Assembly (NCBI GenBank): GCA_022842185.1
Contig: JALHQB010000026.1
Location: forward strand, 1-59,544
Origin: Acetobacteraceae bacterium
Lineage (GTDB): Bacteria; Pseudomonadota; Alphaproteobacteria; Acetobacterales; Acetobacteraceae
DNA: 59,544 nt
Reading direction: 5' to 3'
Position numbers and translations under genes: made by a program. Shown here one piece after another: positions 15,967 to 24,551 of the stretch (position 1 is the first letter of the stretch; each line of letters starts with the position of its first letter). Below the pieces are notes generated by a model. That model ran no database searches and was not told where the DNA came from. It saw nothing but the letters and a program-made list of their open reading frames with translations.

Positions 15967-16518
15967 ATGAAGATCGTCGGCCTGTCGGGCAGCCTGCGCC
16001 GCGCCTCGCTCAACACCGCGCTGCTGCGCGCGGCGGCGACACTCATGCCTGCCGGGGCGGATCTCGGCGTCGAGACCATCCACGGCATCCCGGTCTATGA
16101 CGGCGACCTCGAAGCGGCCGAGGGCGTCCCGCCCGCCGTCGCCGCACTGAAGGACAAGATCGCGGCGGCGGACGGCCTGTTGCTGGTTACGCCGGAATAC
16201 AACAACTCCATGCCCGGCGCGTTCAAGAACGCGATCGACTGGCTGTCCCGCCCGCCCGCCGATGCGGCCCGCATCTTCGCCGGGCGCAAGGTGGCGCTGA
16301 TCGGCGCTTCACCAGGCGGGTTCGGCACCATCCTGTCGCAAAACGCCTGGCTGCCGGTGCTGCGGACACTGGGCACGGAGTTGTGGACCGGCGGGCGGCT
16401 GATGGTCTCGCGCGCCGGCGGCGTGTTCGATGCCGGCGGCGCGCTGACCGATGCGGCGGTGGAAAAGCAGCTCAGGGATTACCTGGCGGGGTTCGTGGCG
16501 TTCGCCGGGCGGGGGTGA
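15967..16518 (+). CDS. NADPH-dependent FMN reductase (ChrR/YieF-like)
   Basis: 183 residues, flavodoxin-like fold. The FMN phosphate-binding loop is LSGSLRRASLNTALL (residues 6-20), and the second signature VTPEYNNSMPGAFKNAIDWL is near residues 75-94. A GASPGGFGTILSQN segment completes the flavin site. Relatives are cytosolic quinone, chromate or azo reductases. A gaagga ribosome site precedes the ATG. It stands as a single gene. Confidence 0.88.
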   Translation: MKIVGLSGSLRRASLNTALLRAAATLMPAGADLGVETIHGIPVYDGDLEAAEGVPPAVAALKDKIAAADGLLLVTPEYNNSMPGAFKNAIDWLSRPPADAARIFAGRKVALIGASPGGFGTILSQNAWLPVLRTLGTELWTGGRLMVSRAGGVFDAGGALTDAAVEKQLRDYLAGFVAFAGRG

Positions 16519-16703
16519 ACCCGCGATAGATGCTGTCGGTACGATGCGATGCCTCGGACATGCCCAAACAGCCGGACCGCGCACCGGCGGCAATGCCAGC
16601 CATTTTTCAGAGAGAGCCGAGTGGTGGTAGCGCCCCGCGTCAAGTTGCGTGCTGGCGATGGGGCATGAGCCGAGCGTTCATGCATCCAGTACCATGCGAA
16701 ATT

Positions 16704-16721
16704 GCACTTTCAAAAAAGTGC
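16704..16721. promoter_or_regulatory. inverted repeat upstream of the HTH gene
   Basis: gcactt (16704-16709) and aagtgc (16716-16721), 6-bp arms with an AT-rich 6-nt centre. ttgcac at 16703 could act as a -35 box; no convincing -10 box can be assigned. Candidate operator for the small HTH protein downstream. Confidence 0.4.
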
Positions 16722-16747
16722 TATTTTCTATCGAAACGATCTGTATC

Positions 16748-16765
16748 GCGAGCAATAATGCTCGC
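16748..16765. promoter_or_regulatory. perfect inverted repeat abutting the start codon of the HTH gene
   Basis: gcgagca (16748-16754), centre ataa, tgctcgc (16759-16765). The right arm ends one base before the ATG at 16766, where a Shine-Dalgarno sequence would normally be, and none is visible. It could be an autoregulatory operator or an RNA hairpin controlling translation. Confidence 0.5.
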
Positions 16766-17122
16766 ATGAGCAACGCCCGAAACTCCGTGGTCCGCGAGGT
16801 CGAATGCATGCTGATGAACCTCGAAATGAAGGCTTCGCCGTTCGCAAAGGCAGCCGGGATTGCGACCACGACGCTGACCCGGTTCCTGACGAACGAGCAA
16901 GCGCCTGTGCTTTCGACCTCGACGCTGGTCAAATTGCGCGAGACGCGCGACCGCCTACTTCGTGAGAGGAAGGTGTATCCGAACCTTGATCAGCTTACGA
17001 AGGACCCGAAAAAGCAGGCAATTATTGCACTGGTTCTACGGGCTAGTGACGATCAGATCGTAAGCTTGGAAAAGGCCATCAGCGCCCTGACAAAACCAAC
17101 GCTCACGCCACCGAAGGGATAG
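16766..17122 (+). CDS. small helix-turn-helix protein, repressor-like
   Basis: 118 residues. Residues about 12-50 read as a Cro/Xre-type helix-turn-helix: VVREVECMLMNLEMKASPFA, then KAAGIATTTLTRFLTNEQAP, where the second helix (AGIATTTLTRFLT) resembles a recognition helix. The rest is helical and charged, with a C-terminal helix DDQIVSLEKAISAL. Base composition is clearly less GC-rich than its neighbours and third-position GC bias is weaker, a sign of horizontal acquisition. The start at 16766 is chosen from the domain boundary; an in-frame ATG at 16694 is possible. No partner toxin or phage gene is adjacent. Function as a repressor is inferred from the fold only. Confidence 0.65.
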   Translation: MSNARNSVVREVECMLMNLEMKASPFAKAAGIATTTLTRFLTNEQAPVLSTSTLVKLRETRDRLLRERKVYPNLDQLTKDPKKQAIIALVLRASDDQIVSLEKAISALTKPTLTPPKG

Positions 17123-17239
17123 CGCTGTCTGATGAAGGGGCGTCGTGCTTCTTTTTAGTCACCTAGCAGCCTGAACGAAAGCACGTCTGAACGACCCGAG
17201 CTCACTTCGAGCCGCGCTTCGAAGACTTTCCCGGCCATC

Positions 17240-18037
17240 TCAACGGCCCACGAAACTCGGTTTCCGCTTGGCCATGAAGGCGTCGCGGCCCTCCCGGTGA
17301 TCCTCGCTGCCATACAGCAGCGCCTGCGCATCGGCCTCGGCGCGCAGGAATTCGGCCAGCGTCCCGTTCGACCGGTTGATCAACTGCTTCGCCATGCCGT
17401 TGGAAAGCGGCGCGGTGGCGGCGATGTCGCGGGCGATGGCGCGGGCCTCGGCCAAGGCCGTGCCGGGTTCGGCCAGGGCATCGACCAGGCCCAGGCGGGC
17501 GGCGTCCTCGGCCGGCATCGGCTTGCCGCGGAACATCATCATCTTGGTCGGACCAAGGCCGATCCGCCGCGGCAGCGTCCAGGCCGCACCGAGATCCGGC
17601 ACCAGCCCGACCTTGTTGAAGGAACAGGTGAAGATCGCCTCACGCGAGGCAACGACGATGTCGCAGGCCGCGGCGATCGACAGCCCCGCCCCCGCGGCAT
17701 GGCCTTCGACAGCGGCGATGACGGGCTTTTCCCCTTCCACCAGCAGCCGGAGCATCTGGTGGCTGACGCGCATCATGCGGGCGCGGCTCTGCATCGGGGT
17801 CTGCTGGCCCATGGCGGAGATGTCCCCGCCGGCACAGAAATGCCCACCCTGTCCCGTCAGGATGATGGCCCGGCAGGCGGGGTCCGCCAGTCCCTGTTCA
17901 AGGTGCTGGATCAGCGCCATGCGCAGGCTGGCCGCCAGCGCATTGCGCCGGCGCGGGTTGCTCAGCGTCAGTTCCAGGATGCCGTCGGCGAAAGCGGCGT
18001 GGGTGGTGGGCTCGGTGGCGTCCGGGATGTCGTTCAT
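17240..18037 (-). CDS. enoyl-CoA hydratase/isomerase family protein
   Basis: 265 residues, crotonase fold. The two oxyanion-hole segments are present: LTGQGGHFCAGGDISAMGQQ (about residues 60-79) and VEGHAAGAGLSIAAACDIVV (about 108-127). LVPDLGAAWTLPRRIGLGPT follows, with Asp/Gly at the position where true hydratases carry the second catalytic glutamate, so the activity may be isomerase, hydrolase or another crotonase reaction. It acts on acyl-CoA thioesters in the cytosol. Single gene; a family A repeat lies upstream of it. Confidence 0.85.
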   Translation of the reverse strand: MNDIPDATEPTTHAAFADGILELTLSNPRRRNALAASLRMALIQHLEQGLADPACRAIILTGQGGHFCAGGDISAMGQQTPMQSRARMMRVSHQMLRLLVEGEKPVIAAVEGHAAGAGLSIAAACDIVVASREAIFTCSFNKVGLVPDLGAAWTLPRRIGLGPTKMMMFRGKPMPAEDAARLGLVDALAEPGTALAEARAIARDIAATAPLSNGMAKQLINRSNGTLAEFLRAEADAQALLYGSEDHREGRDAFMAKRKPSFVGR

Positions 18038-18153
18038 GGTGCTTCCTCAGCCCGGACTGCGCCGGCATTGCCCGCCGAGATTATGAAGCACGGCGTGAGG
18101 CGGCAACCCAGGGTGCGGCGCAAACATCCCGCGATGGGGGTGCTCGCGGCGTC

Positions 18154-18378
18154 TCGGAGAGGGGCGTCGCCCCTCTCCGAACCTCACCCCACCAAAGGCT
18201 TAAGGCCTTTGGAAACCTCGACTTTGGTGTTGCACGCCGCCGGTCGGTGCCAAGATAACTGCCCTATGCTTGGTGTTGGACGGGTGAGAACCGCCCCGCG
18301 AGACAAAGGCCAAGGTCCCGCGGTCCAGGGACCCGTTGGTCCCTGGCGGGGTGGTTTGGAGGGGCAGCGCCCCTCCAA
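18154..18378 (-). repeat. family A palindromic repeat, full composite element (copy A3)
   Basis: 225 bp with a hairpin pair at each end. Left: tcggagaggggc / gcccctctccga (12-bp stem, 18154-18180), then caccccacc and ccaaaggc..gcctttgg. Right: ccagggacc..ggtccctgg, then ttggaggggc / gcccctccaa (18356-18378). Read on the minus strand it follows the same module and core order as A6 (57719-57925). It fills almost all of the 352-bp gap between the hydratase and MFS genes and lies 12 bp after the MFS stop, where it can serve as its terminator. Confidence 0.88.
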
Positions 18379-18389
18379 TCTCCGCACCC

Positions 18390-19553
18390 TCAACGCGGCC
18401 GCGCCGCCGCTGCCGCCAGCGCCCCCGCCGCGCCGATCACCATCAACACCGCCATCGGCCGGGGTGTCCCATCCGCCAACGCGCCGACCAGCGCGCTGCC
18501 CATCGCTGCGCAGCTGAACTGCACCGTCCCCAGCAGCGCCGATGCGCTGCCGGCCCGCGCCGCATGCCGCGACAGCGCGCCCACCGCCGCATTGGGGAAG
18601 ACCAGCCCGGTGCAGGCGAGTGCCACCGCCGCCGGGAGGAAGATGCCCATCAGCCCGCCGACGCCGGTGAAGGCGGTGACTGCCAGCACCGCCACCGCCG
18701 CGGCCGAAAGCCGCAGCGCATGGGACACCACGCGCCGCGACCCGTACCGGTGCAGCAGCCATGGATTGAACTGCGATGCGCCAATGAATCCGGTCGCGCT
18801 GATGGCGAACAGCAACCCGAAATGCCCGGGTGCGACGCCGAAATGCTCGATATAGACGCCCGGCGCGCCGGAGATGAACGCGAAGACCGAGAACATCGTC
18901 GCCGCGCCCATCATGGCGTGGGAGAAGAAGCCCCGTTCGCGGCCGATCTGCACGAAATCCGCCAGCAGCGTCACGAAGGACCGCTTCATGCGCCGGTGCG
19001 GTGGCAGGGTTTCGGGCAGCAGCGCCCAGGCCAGCACGCAGGACAGGCCGCCATAGGCCGCCGAGGTCCAGAAGATCGTCCGCCAGCCGCCCGCCCCCAG
19101 CAGCAGCCCGCCGATGGTCGGCGCGAGGATGGGCGCCGCCCCCATCACCAGCATGAGCTTCGACATCAGCCGGGCCGCGGCCAGCCCGTCGGCCAGGTCG
19201 CGCACCATCGCGCGGGGGATGACCGCGCTCGCTGCGCCGCCGAAGGCCGCGACGCAGCGCCAGGCGGCGAGCACCGCCATGTCGTTGGCCATCGCGCAGC
19301 CGATCGACGCGGCGGTATAGACCGCGGTGCCGACGATCAGCGGCATCCGCCGGCCCAGCCGGTCCGCCAGCGTCCCCTGCACCAGCTGCCCGACCGCCAG
19401 GCCGACGAACCACGATGCCAGCGTGATCTCGACGCTGCCGCGCGCGGTGCCGAGTTCCGCCTCGATCGCCGGGAAGGCGGGCAGGTACATGTCGGTCGAG
19501 ATCGGCCCGACAGCGGTCAGGAAGCCGAGCAGCAGTGGTAGCCAGGCCGGCAT
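18390..19553 (-). CDS. multidrug efflux MFS transporter, Bcr/CflA type
   Basis: 387 residues with 12 predicted membrane segments. The start MPAWLPLLLGFLTAVGPIST followed by DMYLPAFPAIEAEL is the Bcr/CflA signature (TDMYLPAxP), and the loop 2-3 motif A is present as LADRLGRRMPLI. RAMVRDLADGLAAARLMSKL is also typical of this branch. Members export bicyclomycin, chloramphenicol and other small molecules by proton antiport. It ends just before a family A repeat. Confidence 0.9.
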   Translation of the reverse strand: MPAWLPLLLGFLTAVGPISTDMYLPAFPAIEAELGTARGSVEITLASWFVGLAVGQLVQGTLADRLGRRMPLIVGTAVYTAASIGCAMANDMAVLAAWRCVAAFGGAASAVIPRAMVRDLADGLAAARLMSKLMLVMGAAPILAPTIGGLLLGAGGWRTIFWTSAAYGGLSCVLAWALLPETLPPHRRMKRSFVTLLADFVQIGRERGFFSHAMMGAATMFSVFAFISGAPGVYIEHFGVAPGHFGLLFAISATGFIGASQFNPWLLHRYGSRRVVSHALRLSAAAVAVLAVTAFTGVGGLMGIFLPAAVALACTGLVFPNAAVGALSRHAARAGSASALLGTVQFSCAAMGSALVGALADGTPRPMAVLMVIGAAGALAAAAARPR

Positions 19554-19872
19554 GGGTTCTCCGATCGAGGGGCGGCGCGCCGGTCGCGCGGTCTGTCACT
19601 GGGAAAACGCGCCGTTCGCGGCACGTTGGATGGCGGCCGGCAACGCCAGGCGCCAGCCGGTTCACAAGGGCGGATTTGGGATGTTGATGCCGAGGCCGGC
19701 GCGGGATCACCCCGGCACCGTGGACGTCTCGCGCCACTGTTCCCCAGGACGCCACGCCCTGGCAAGCGCACAGGCCGCAAGGCTGACCGGCTTACGCGGG
19801 GTGCGGGGCTGTCAAAGCCGCGCGATACCGATCACCGTGAGGCTGTGTCCGCGCGCCGCCGCCGATCGTCGA
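19554..19872. other. intergenic region without a recognised gene
   Basis: 319 bp between the start of the MFS gene and the stop of bamE, both on the minus strand. It should hold the MFS promoter, but no boxes can be assigned with confidence. Short open frames here have no family resemblance. No A or B repeat is present. Confidence 0.5.
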
Positions 19873-20391
19873 TCAGCGGTAAGCGGCGCCTTGCCCGGCC
19901 GGGTTGCCGATACCGGCCCCACCCATGCCCGGCCGACCCAGATTGCCGAACAGCGACTGCAGCACCGACCGATCGTTGCCGGGCACGGGGGTCTCGCGCG
20001 ACACCATCGTCACCGGCCGCCCATCGGCCTCGCCCAATTCGCGGATGCCGCTGACCACGCCTTGGCGATTGAAAGCGATGGCGACCACGCGCTGGTCCTC
20101 CACCTGCAGGAACCGGCCTGGCTGCAGGCGCGTCTGGGCGCTGATGTAGTACCAATTGTCTTCGTCGAAGGTGCCGCGGGACGATGGCGAACCGAGCAGC
20201 GCCTCCACATCCGAACGCGTCTGCACGCCGGGCGTGATCTGCGCCAGCTTTTCGGGGTCCACGCGGTTGCCGCGCTGGACGGGGGCCGGACCAAGCGCAT
20301 CCGTGACCCAGCCGCAGCCCGAAAGGGCCAGCAGAAGAACCAGCAGCGGCGCGAAACGGGATGCGTTGACCGAACGTGTATGGCGGGCCAT
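19873..20391 (-). CDS. bamE: outer membrane protein assembly factor BamE (lipoprotein)
   Basis: 172 residues from the ATG at 20391 (an in-frame ATG at 20418 is possible). The lipobox LLLALSGC places the lipidated cysteine at residue 26. The SmpA/OmlA domain follows: KLAQITPGVQTRSDVEALLG, SPSSRGTFDEDNWYYISAQT and LQVEDQRVVAIAF. BamE stabilises the beta-barrel assembly machine on the periplasmic face of the outer membrane. Compared with short enterobacterial BamE it has a C-terminal Gly/Pro-rich tail (GNLGRPGMGGAGIGNPAG). It diverges from the cytochrome-chaperone gene, an arrangement common in alphaproteobacteria. Confidence 0.9.
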   Translation of the reverse strand: MARHTRSVNASRFAPLLVLLLALSGCGWVTDALGPAPVQRGNRVDPEKLAQITPGVQTRSDVEALLGSPSSRGTFDEDNWYYISAQTRLQPGRFLQVEDQRVVAIAFNRQGVVSGIRELGEADGRPVTMVSRETPVPGNDRSVLQSLFGNLGRPGMGGAGIGNPAGQGAAYR

Positions 20392-20462
20392 GTCGCGGCA
20401 AGCGATAGACACCATCATGCCCCCCGGTCAACTGTAACCAGGGGCGGGAGCCATTCCAGACC

Positions 20463-21020
20463 ATGGGCATCCTCGCGATGTTCCGCCGCCGCCCCTATGA
20501 ACGGCCGGGATTCGAACTGTACGGCGCGGCGGTGGGCGCGGCGCGGACGCCCGCGCTTTTCGCCGAACTCGGTGTGCCCGACACGCTGGAAGGCCGCTTC
20601 GACCTCGTCAGCCTGCATGTCGGCTTGCTGATCCGGCGGCTGCGCACCGATGGGGATGCGCGCGGCCCGGCGCTGGCCCAGGCGGTGTTCGACGCCATGT
20701 TCGCCGACATGGATTTGAACCTGCGGGAGATGGGCGTGGGCGACATGTCCATCGGCAAGCGGGTGCGCGCCATGTGGGAAGCCTTTCATGGCCGCGCGCT
20801 GGCCTATGAATCGGCGCTCGATTCGCAGGACCCGGCCGCGTTGGCGGAGGCGCTGGCGCGCAATGTCTGGCGTGGCGCGCCACCGCCCGACCGATCCGCC
20901 GAACGGCTGGCGGCGGTCGCCCACAGCCAGGCGGTGCATCTGGCCGGGCAGGGGATCGACGCGCTGGCGGCCGGGCGCATCGCCTTCCTGCCCGCGGAGG
21001 AGTTGGTCCATGACGCCTGA
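20463..21020 (+). CDS. ubiquinol-cytochrome c chaperone family protein
   Basis: 185 residues. It matches the family of Cbp3-like assembly chaperones: YGAAVGAARTPALFAELGVP, RFDLVSLHVGLLIRRL, FDAMFADMDLNLREMGVGDM and SIGKRVRAMWEAFHGRALAY. These helical proteins assist cytochrome b / bc1 complex assembly at the membrane. The 3' end overlaps the DUF177 gene by 11 nt, so the two are translationally coupled. The position between bamE and DUF177 is typical for alphaproteobacteria. Confidence 0.88.
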   Translation: MGILAMFRRRPYERPGFELYGAAVGAARTPALFAELGVPDTLEGRFDLVSLHVGLLIRRLRTDGDARGPALAQAVFDAMFADMDLNLREMGVGDMSIGKRVRAMWEAFHGRALAYESALDSQDPAALAEALARNVWRGAPPPDRSAERLAAVAHSQAVHLAGQGIDALAAGRIAFLPAEELVHDA

Positions 21021-21522
21021 ATTCTCCCGCCCCATGGCCCTGGCGCGCATCCCGCCCGCCGGGCGGCAGGTGGCGCTGCACGCCACTCCGGCCGAATGCG
21101 CCGCGCTGGCACTGCGCTTTGGCATCGTCGCGGTGAACAGCTTCGCCGCCGAGCTGAACCTGCGGCCCGAACAGGGCGGCGGCATTGCCATCGAAGGGCG
21201 GATCGCGGCCGAGGTGGTGCAGGATTGCGTCGTCACCCTCGAACCCGTGGTCCAGCGGATCGACGAGGCTGTGCATCTGCGCATCCTGGGCCGCGGGGAG
21301 GAACCCTCCGACGATCCGGAGGCACCCGACGATGTCGATGCCCCGGGCGGCGTGGCCGACCTGGGCGAGGCGCTGGCCGAACAGCTCGCATTGTCCCTGG
21401 ACCCCTATCCGCGCGCCACGGGCGCCGAACTGCCGGGGGAGGTCGCCGCCGAACCGGAGGCGCCGCCGGACCCGCCGGTCAATCCCTTCGCCGGGTTGTC
21501 CGCCCTGCGGGGACGGAAATAG
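21010..21522 (+). CDS. YceD/DUF177 family protein
   Basis: 170 residues. The C-terminal half carries the YceD pattern: ALAEQLALSLDPYPRATGAE, with VNPFAGLSALRGRK at the end, and the N-terminal half has VQDCVVTLEPVVQRIDEAVH (bacteria often have C-x-V/C-T-L-E-P here). The family is almost always encoded directly upstream of rpmF and is linked to 23S rRNA or ribosome biogenesis; the mechanism is not settled. An acidic, Asp/Glu/Pro-rich stretch lies in the middle. The start overlaps the preceding gene. Confidence 0.85.
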   Translation: MTPEFSRPMALARIPPAGRQVALHATPAECAALALRFGIVAVNSFAAELNLRPEQGGGIAIEGRIAAEVVQDCVVTLEPVVQRIDEAVHLRILGRGEEPSDDPEAPDDVDAPGGVADLGEALAEQLALSLDPYPRATGAELPGEVAAEPEAPPDPPVNPFAGLSALRGRK

Positions 21523-21536
21523 CGACCCCGCGTGGC

Positions 21537-21565
21537 TTGCACATCAAGGGGGTGGGTGCTAATGG
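21537..21565 (+). promoter_or_regulatory. sigma-70 type promoter for rpmF
   Basis: ttgcac (21537-21542), exactly 17 bp, then taatgg (21560-21565). It stands about 50 bp before the rpmF start codon and is one of the closest approaches to the consensus in the window. Confidence 0.6.
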
Positions 21566-21615
21566 CCCGCCCTCCCGCTATCCTGCCCGATTGTAGCTGA
21601 AAGAGGCTCGGCGCC

Positions 21616-21816
21616 ATGGCCGTTCCGAAGAAAAAGGTTTCGCCCTCCCGCCGCGGCATGCGCCGCAGCCATGAGGCGCTGAGCGCTCCGTCCTATCAGG
21701 ACTGCTCGAACTGCGGCGAGCTGAAGCGGCCGCACCACGTCTGCTCCCACTGCGGCCATTACGATGGCCGTGAGGTGATCGCGGCCGAGCGTGTGGGCCA
21801 GACCATCCGTTCCTGA
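21616..21816 (+). CDS. rpmF: 50S ribosomal protein L32
   Basis: 66 residues starting [20 protein letters not shown], the invariant L32 N-terminus. The zinc-ribbon cysteines are in [18 protein letters not shown], the four-cysteine form of L32. It is the first gene of the rpmF-plsX-fabH cluster, which in bacteria couples a ribosomal protein with fatty acid and phospholipid synthesis. Confidence 0.97.
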   Translation: MAVPKKKVSPSRRGMRRSHEALSAPSYQDCSNCGELKRPHHVCSHCGHYDGREVIAAERVGQTIRS

Positions 21817-21854
21817 TCCGCGGTGTTGACCACACCGCGCGCGGACCGCTGAGC

Positions 21855-22907
21855 GTGGCCAAGCCAAGCCCGCCGTTTTCCCTGGCGATCGACGCCATGG
21901 GCGGCGATGCGGCGCCGGAGGTGGTGATCGACGGCCTGGAACTGGCCGCCGAACGCCACCCGGAAGCCCGTTTCCTGTTGGTGGGCGATGAAGCGCGGGT
22001 CGGCGGTGCGCTGGCGCGCCGCAAGCGTGCCGCCAAGGCGTGCAGCCTGCGCCACGCGCCGGACTATATCCCCGGTGACATGAAGCCGACCACCGCCCTG
22101 CGCATGCGCGGGTCGTCGATGCGCGTCGCCATCGATGCCGTCGCGACTGGCGAGGCATCGGGCATCGTCTCGGCCGGCAATACCGGGGCGCTGATGGCGC
22201 TGTCGAAGATCGTCATCAAGACGATGCGCGAGATCGACCGGCCGGCGCTCGCCGCGATCGGGCCTTCGGCGCGCGGCGACGTGGTGCTGCTCGACCTCGG
22301 CGCCAATGTGCAGTGCGATTCGCGCAACCTGGTGGAATTCGCCGTCATGGGCGACGCCTTCGCGCGTGCCGTGCTCGGCCTGACGAATCCCACCATCGGA
22401 CTGCTGAATGTCGGGTCCGAGGAACTGAAGGGCGATGACCGCGTGCGCGCGGCGGCCGAGACGCTGCGCGATTCGCATATCGGCGCCAATTTCCGCGGCT
22501 TCGTCGAAGGCCATGACATCACCGCCGGCACCACGGATGTGATCGTGACGGACGGCTTCACCGGCAACGTCGCGCTCAAGACCGGGGAGGGCGCGCTGAA
22601 GTTGATGCGCGACCTGCTGCGCCAGGTCTTCACCTCCTCCGTCCCGGCGCGGCTCGGGTATCTGCTGGCGCGCCCGGCGCTCGACCGGCTGCGCGAATGG
22701 ATGGACCCGCGCCGCTACAATGGCGCGATCCTGATCGGGCTGAACGGTGTCGTGGTGAAGTCCCATGGCGGTACCGATGCGCTTGGCTTCGCGCACGCCG
22801 TCGATGTGGCGATGGATATGGTGACGCATGGCTTCAACGAGCGTATCCGTGAAGGCCTGACCCGCCTGTCCACGAACGGGCCGCGAATCGCGGCCGATCC
22901 TCGCTGA
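21855..22907 (+). CDS. plsX: phosphate acyltransferase PlsX
   Basis: 350 residues from a GTG start. The family signature LAIDAMGGDAAPEVVIDGLE is at the N-terminus; SAGNTGALMALSKIVIKT and LLDLGANVQCDSRNLVEFA follow, and GFTGNVALKTGEGALKLM is near the C-terminus. It makes acyl-phosphate from acyl-ACP, the donor for PlsY in phospholipid synthesis. 38 bp after rpmF and 14 bp before fabH. Confidence 0.96.
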   Translation: MAKPSPPFSLAIDAMGGDAAPEVVIDGLELAAERHPEARFLLVGDEARVGGALARRKRAAKACSLRHAPDYIPGDMKPTTALRMRGSSMRVAIDAVATGEASGIVSAGNTGALMALSKIVIKTMREIDRPALAAIGPSARGDVVLLDLGANVQCDSRNLVEFAVMGDAFARAVLGLTNPTIGLLNVGSEELKGDDRVRAAAETLRDSHIGANFRGFVEGHDITAGTTDVIVTDGFTGNVALKTGEGALKLMRDLLRQVFTSSVPARLGYLLARPALDRLREWMDPRRYNGAILIGLNGVVVKSHGGTDALGFAHAVDVAMDMVTHGFNERIREGLTRLSTNGPRIAADPR

Positions 22908-22921
22908 GGTTTCCGCCGCCC

Positions 22922-23902
22922 ATGGTCCTGCGTTCCATCATCGCCGGTTGCGGCGGCTACCTGCCCGCGATGCGGCTGTCCAACGATGAACTCGCGGCGC
23001 TGAAGGGCCTCGATACCTCAGACGCCTGGATCCGCGAGCGCACCGGCATCGGCTTCCGCCACTTCGCGGCACCGGATGAGACCGCATCGGACATGGGCGC
23101 GGCCGCGGCGCGCCAGGCGCTGGAACGCGCCGGCGTGGACGCGTCGGAGGTCGATGCGATCCTGGTGGCGACCTCGACGCCCGATTCCGCCTTTCCAGCG
23201 ACCGCCGCGCGCATCCAGGCCAAGATCGGCGCCGGCCCCGGCTTCGCCTTCGACCTCGCCGCGGCCTGCACCGGCTTCATCTATGCCGTCGGCGTGGCCG
23301 ATGCGCTGATCCGCACCGGCCAGGCCCGCTGCGTGATGGTGGTGGGCACCGAGGTCTATTCCCGCATCGTCGACTGGACCGACCGCGGCACCTGCGTGCT
23401 GTTCGGCGACGGCGCCGGGGCGATGCTGATGCGCGCCGGCGAAGGGGAAGGCACCACCGCCGACCGCGGCGTGTTGTCGTGCCACATGCATTCGGATGGC
23501 CGGCTCGGCGATATCCTGCACATCGAAGGCGGTGCCGGTTCCACCGGCGGCCCCGGCCTGCTGCGCATGGCGGGCAAGGAAGTGTTCCGCCATGCCGTGA
23601 CCAAGCTGGCGGCGGTGGTCGATGAAGCGCTGGCCGCCAATGGCCTGGGGCACGGGGATGTGCGCTGGCTGGTGCCGCACCAGGCGAATCGCCGCATTAT
23701 CGACGCCATGGGCAAGAAGCTGAATCTGACGCCGGACCGGGTGGTGATCACGGTGGAGCGCCACGCCAATACCTCGGCGGCATCGGTGCCGCTGGCGCTG
23801 GCCGAGGCATGTGGCGATGGACGGATCAAGGCGGGCGACCTGGTCGTGATGGAAGCGATCGGCGGCGGCCTGACCTGGGGCGCTGCGCTGGCGCGGTTTT
23901 AG
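22922..23902 (+). CDS. fabH: beta-ketoacyl-ACP synthase III
   Basis: 326 residues, thiolase fold. The catalytic triad is visible: Cys116 in DLAAACTGFIYA, His in VPHQANRRIIDAM and Asn in ERHANTSAASVP. The N-terminal TSDAWIRERTGIGFRHFAA is typical of FabH. It condenses acetyl-CoA with malonyl-ACP to start fatty acid synthesis. Directly downstream of plsX. Confidence 0.96.
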   Translation: MVLRSIIAGCGGYLPAMRLSNDELAALKGLDTSDAWIRERTGIGFRHFAAPDETASDMGAAAARQALERAGVDASEVDAILVATSTPDSAFPATAARIQAKIGAGPGFAFDLAAACTGFIYAVGVADALIRTGQARCVMVVGTEVYSRIVDWTDRGTCVLFGDGAGAMLMRAGEGEGTTADRGVLSCHMHSDGRLGDILHIEGGAGSTGGPGLLRMAGKEVFRHAVTKLAAVVDEALAANGLGHGDVRWLVPHQANRRIIDAMGKKLNLTPDRVVITVERHANTSAASVPLALAEACGDGRIKAGDLVVMEAIGGGLTWGAALARF

Positions 23903-24242
23903 TTTACCCCCAGATGGCGGGCGCCGGGCTTGCCTTCGCACCCCGGGGCTGGCGCGCCGGGGGTGGCTGACGGCCCGGGCGCGGTCGTGCTTTGCGCCCG
24001 TGGATCGGCGCGCGGCCCAAGCTGAAGACGCCTTTCATGGGCAGCGAATCGACGTGCGGACTCGGCCCGGAAGCGCTTCGCGCCCCGACGACCAACCCGA
24101 TCGAGGCCGCTGATGCACCCTTGCGGGCCGCGCGGGCCAAGCCGCCGAAGGGCGGCGCGGACGGTGGAAGCCGTATATGGTTGACGCCCGCACCCGATAC
24201 AGGTTTTCTTGCCGTTAGAACGGGTTGCGGGCGGTTTCAGGC
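23903..24242. other. 340-bp intergenic region upstream of ihfA
   Basis: No protein family is recognised. An open frame of 84 codons at 23992-24246 (+) starting MRPWIGARPKLKTPFMGSES lacks a clear ribosome site and normal composition, so it is not called. The region should carry the ihfA promoter and the end of the fabH transcript; ttgacg at 24181 is a possible -35 box without a good partner. The 5' part is rich in short GC palindromes (for example ccccggggc-like runs near 23940). Confidence 0.4.
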
Positions 24243-24551
24243 ATGAACACGGTAACGCGGGCGCAGCTCGCGGAAGCGATCTACGCCAATGTCGGCTTGT
24301 CACGGAACGAAAGTGCCGCGCTGCTCGAAACCGTGCTTGAACGGATCTCAGCCGCGCTGGAAGCGGGGGAGCCGGTGAAGATTTCCGCCTTCGGCACCTT
24401 CCTGGTCCGCCAGAAGGGCCAGCGTATCGGGCGCAACCCCAAGACGGGCGTCGAAGTGCCCATCCTGCCGCGCAAGGTGCTGTCCTTCCGCCCGTCCCAG
24501 GTGCTCAAGGCACGCATCAACAATGAGCCTGAGGGCGAGGGCGACGAATGA
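24243..24551 (+). CDS. ihfA: integration host factor subunit alpha
   Basis: 102 residues of the HU/IHF family: [20 protein letters not shown] at the N-terminus, then [20 protein letters not shown] and [20 protein letters not shown], the DNA-bending arm with its RNPxTG tip. IHF bends DNA sequence-specifically as an alpha/beta heterodimer; the beta subunit is not in this window. The ATG at 24243 is chosen by homology. It overlaps the merR gene by ATGA. Confidence 0.94.
   Translation: MNTVTRAQLAEAIYANVGLSRNESAALLETVLERISAALEAGEPVKISAFGTFLVRQKGQRIGRNPKTGVEVPILPRKVLSFRPSQVLKARINNEPEGEGDE

Noticed and set aside
23899..24303. 134-codon minus-strand and 84-codon plus-strand frames between fabH and ihfA
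   Set aside because: No ribosome site, no family similarity, composition unlike the genes. Left as intergenic, although a conserved small protein cannot be excluded.
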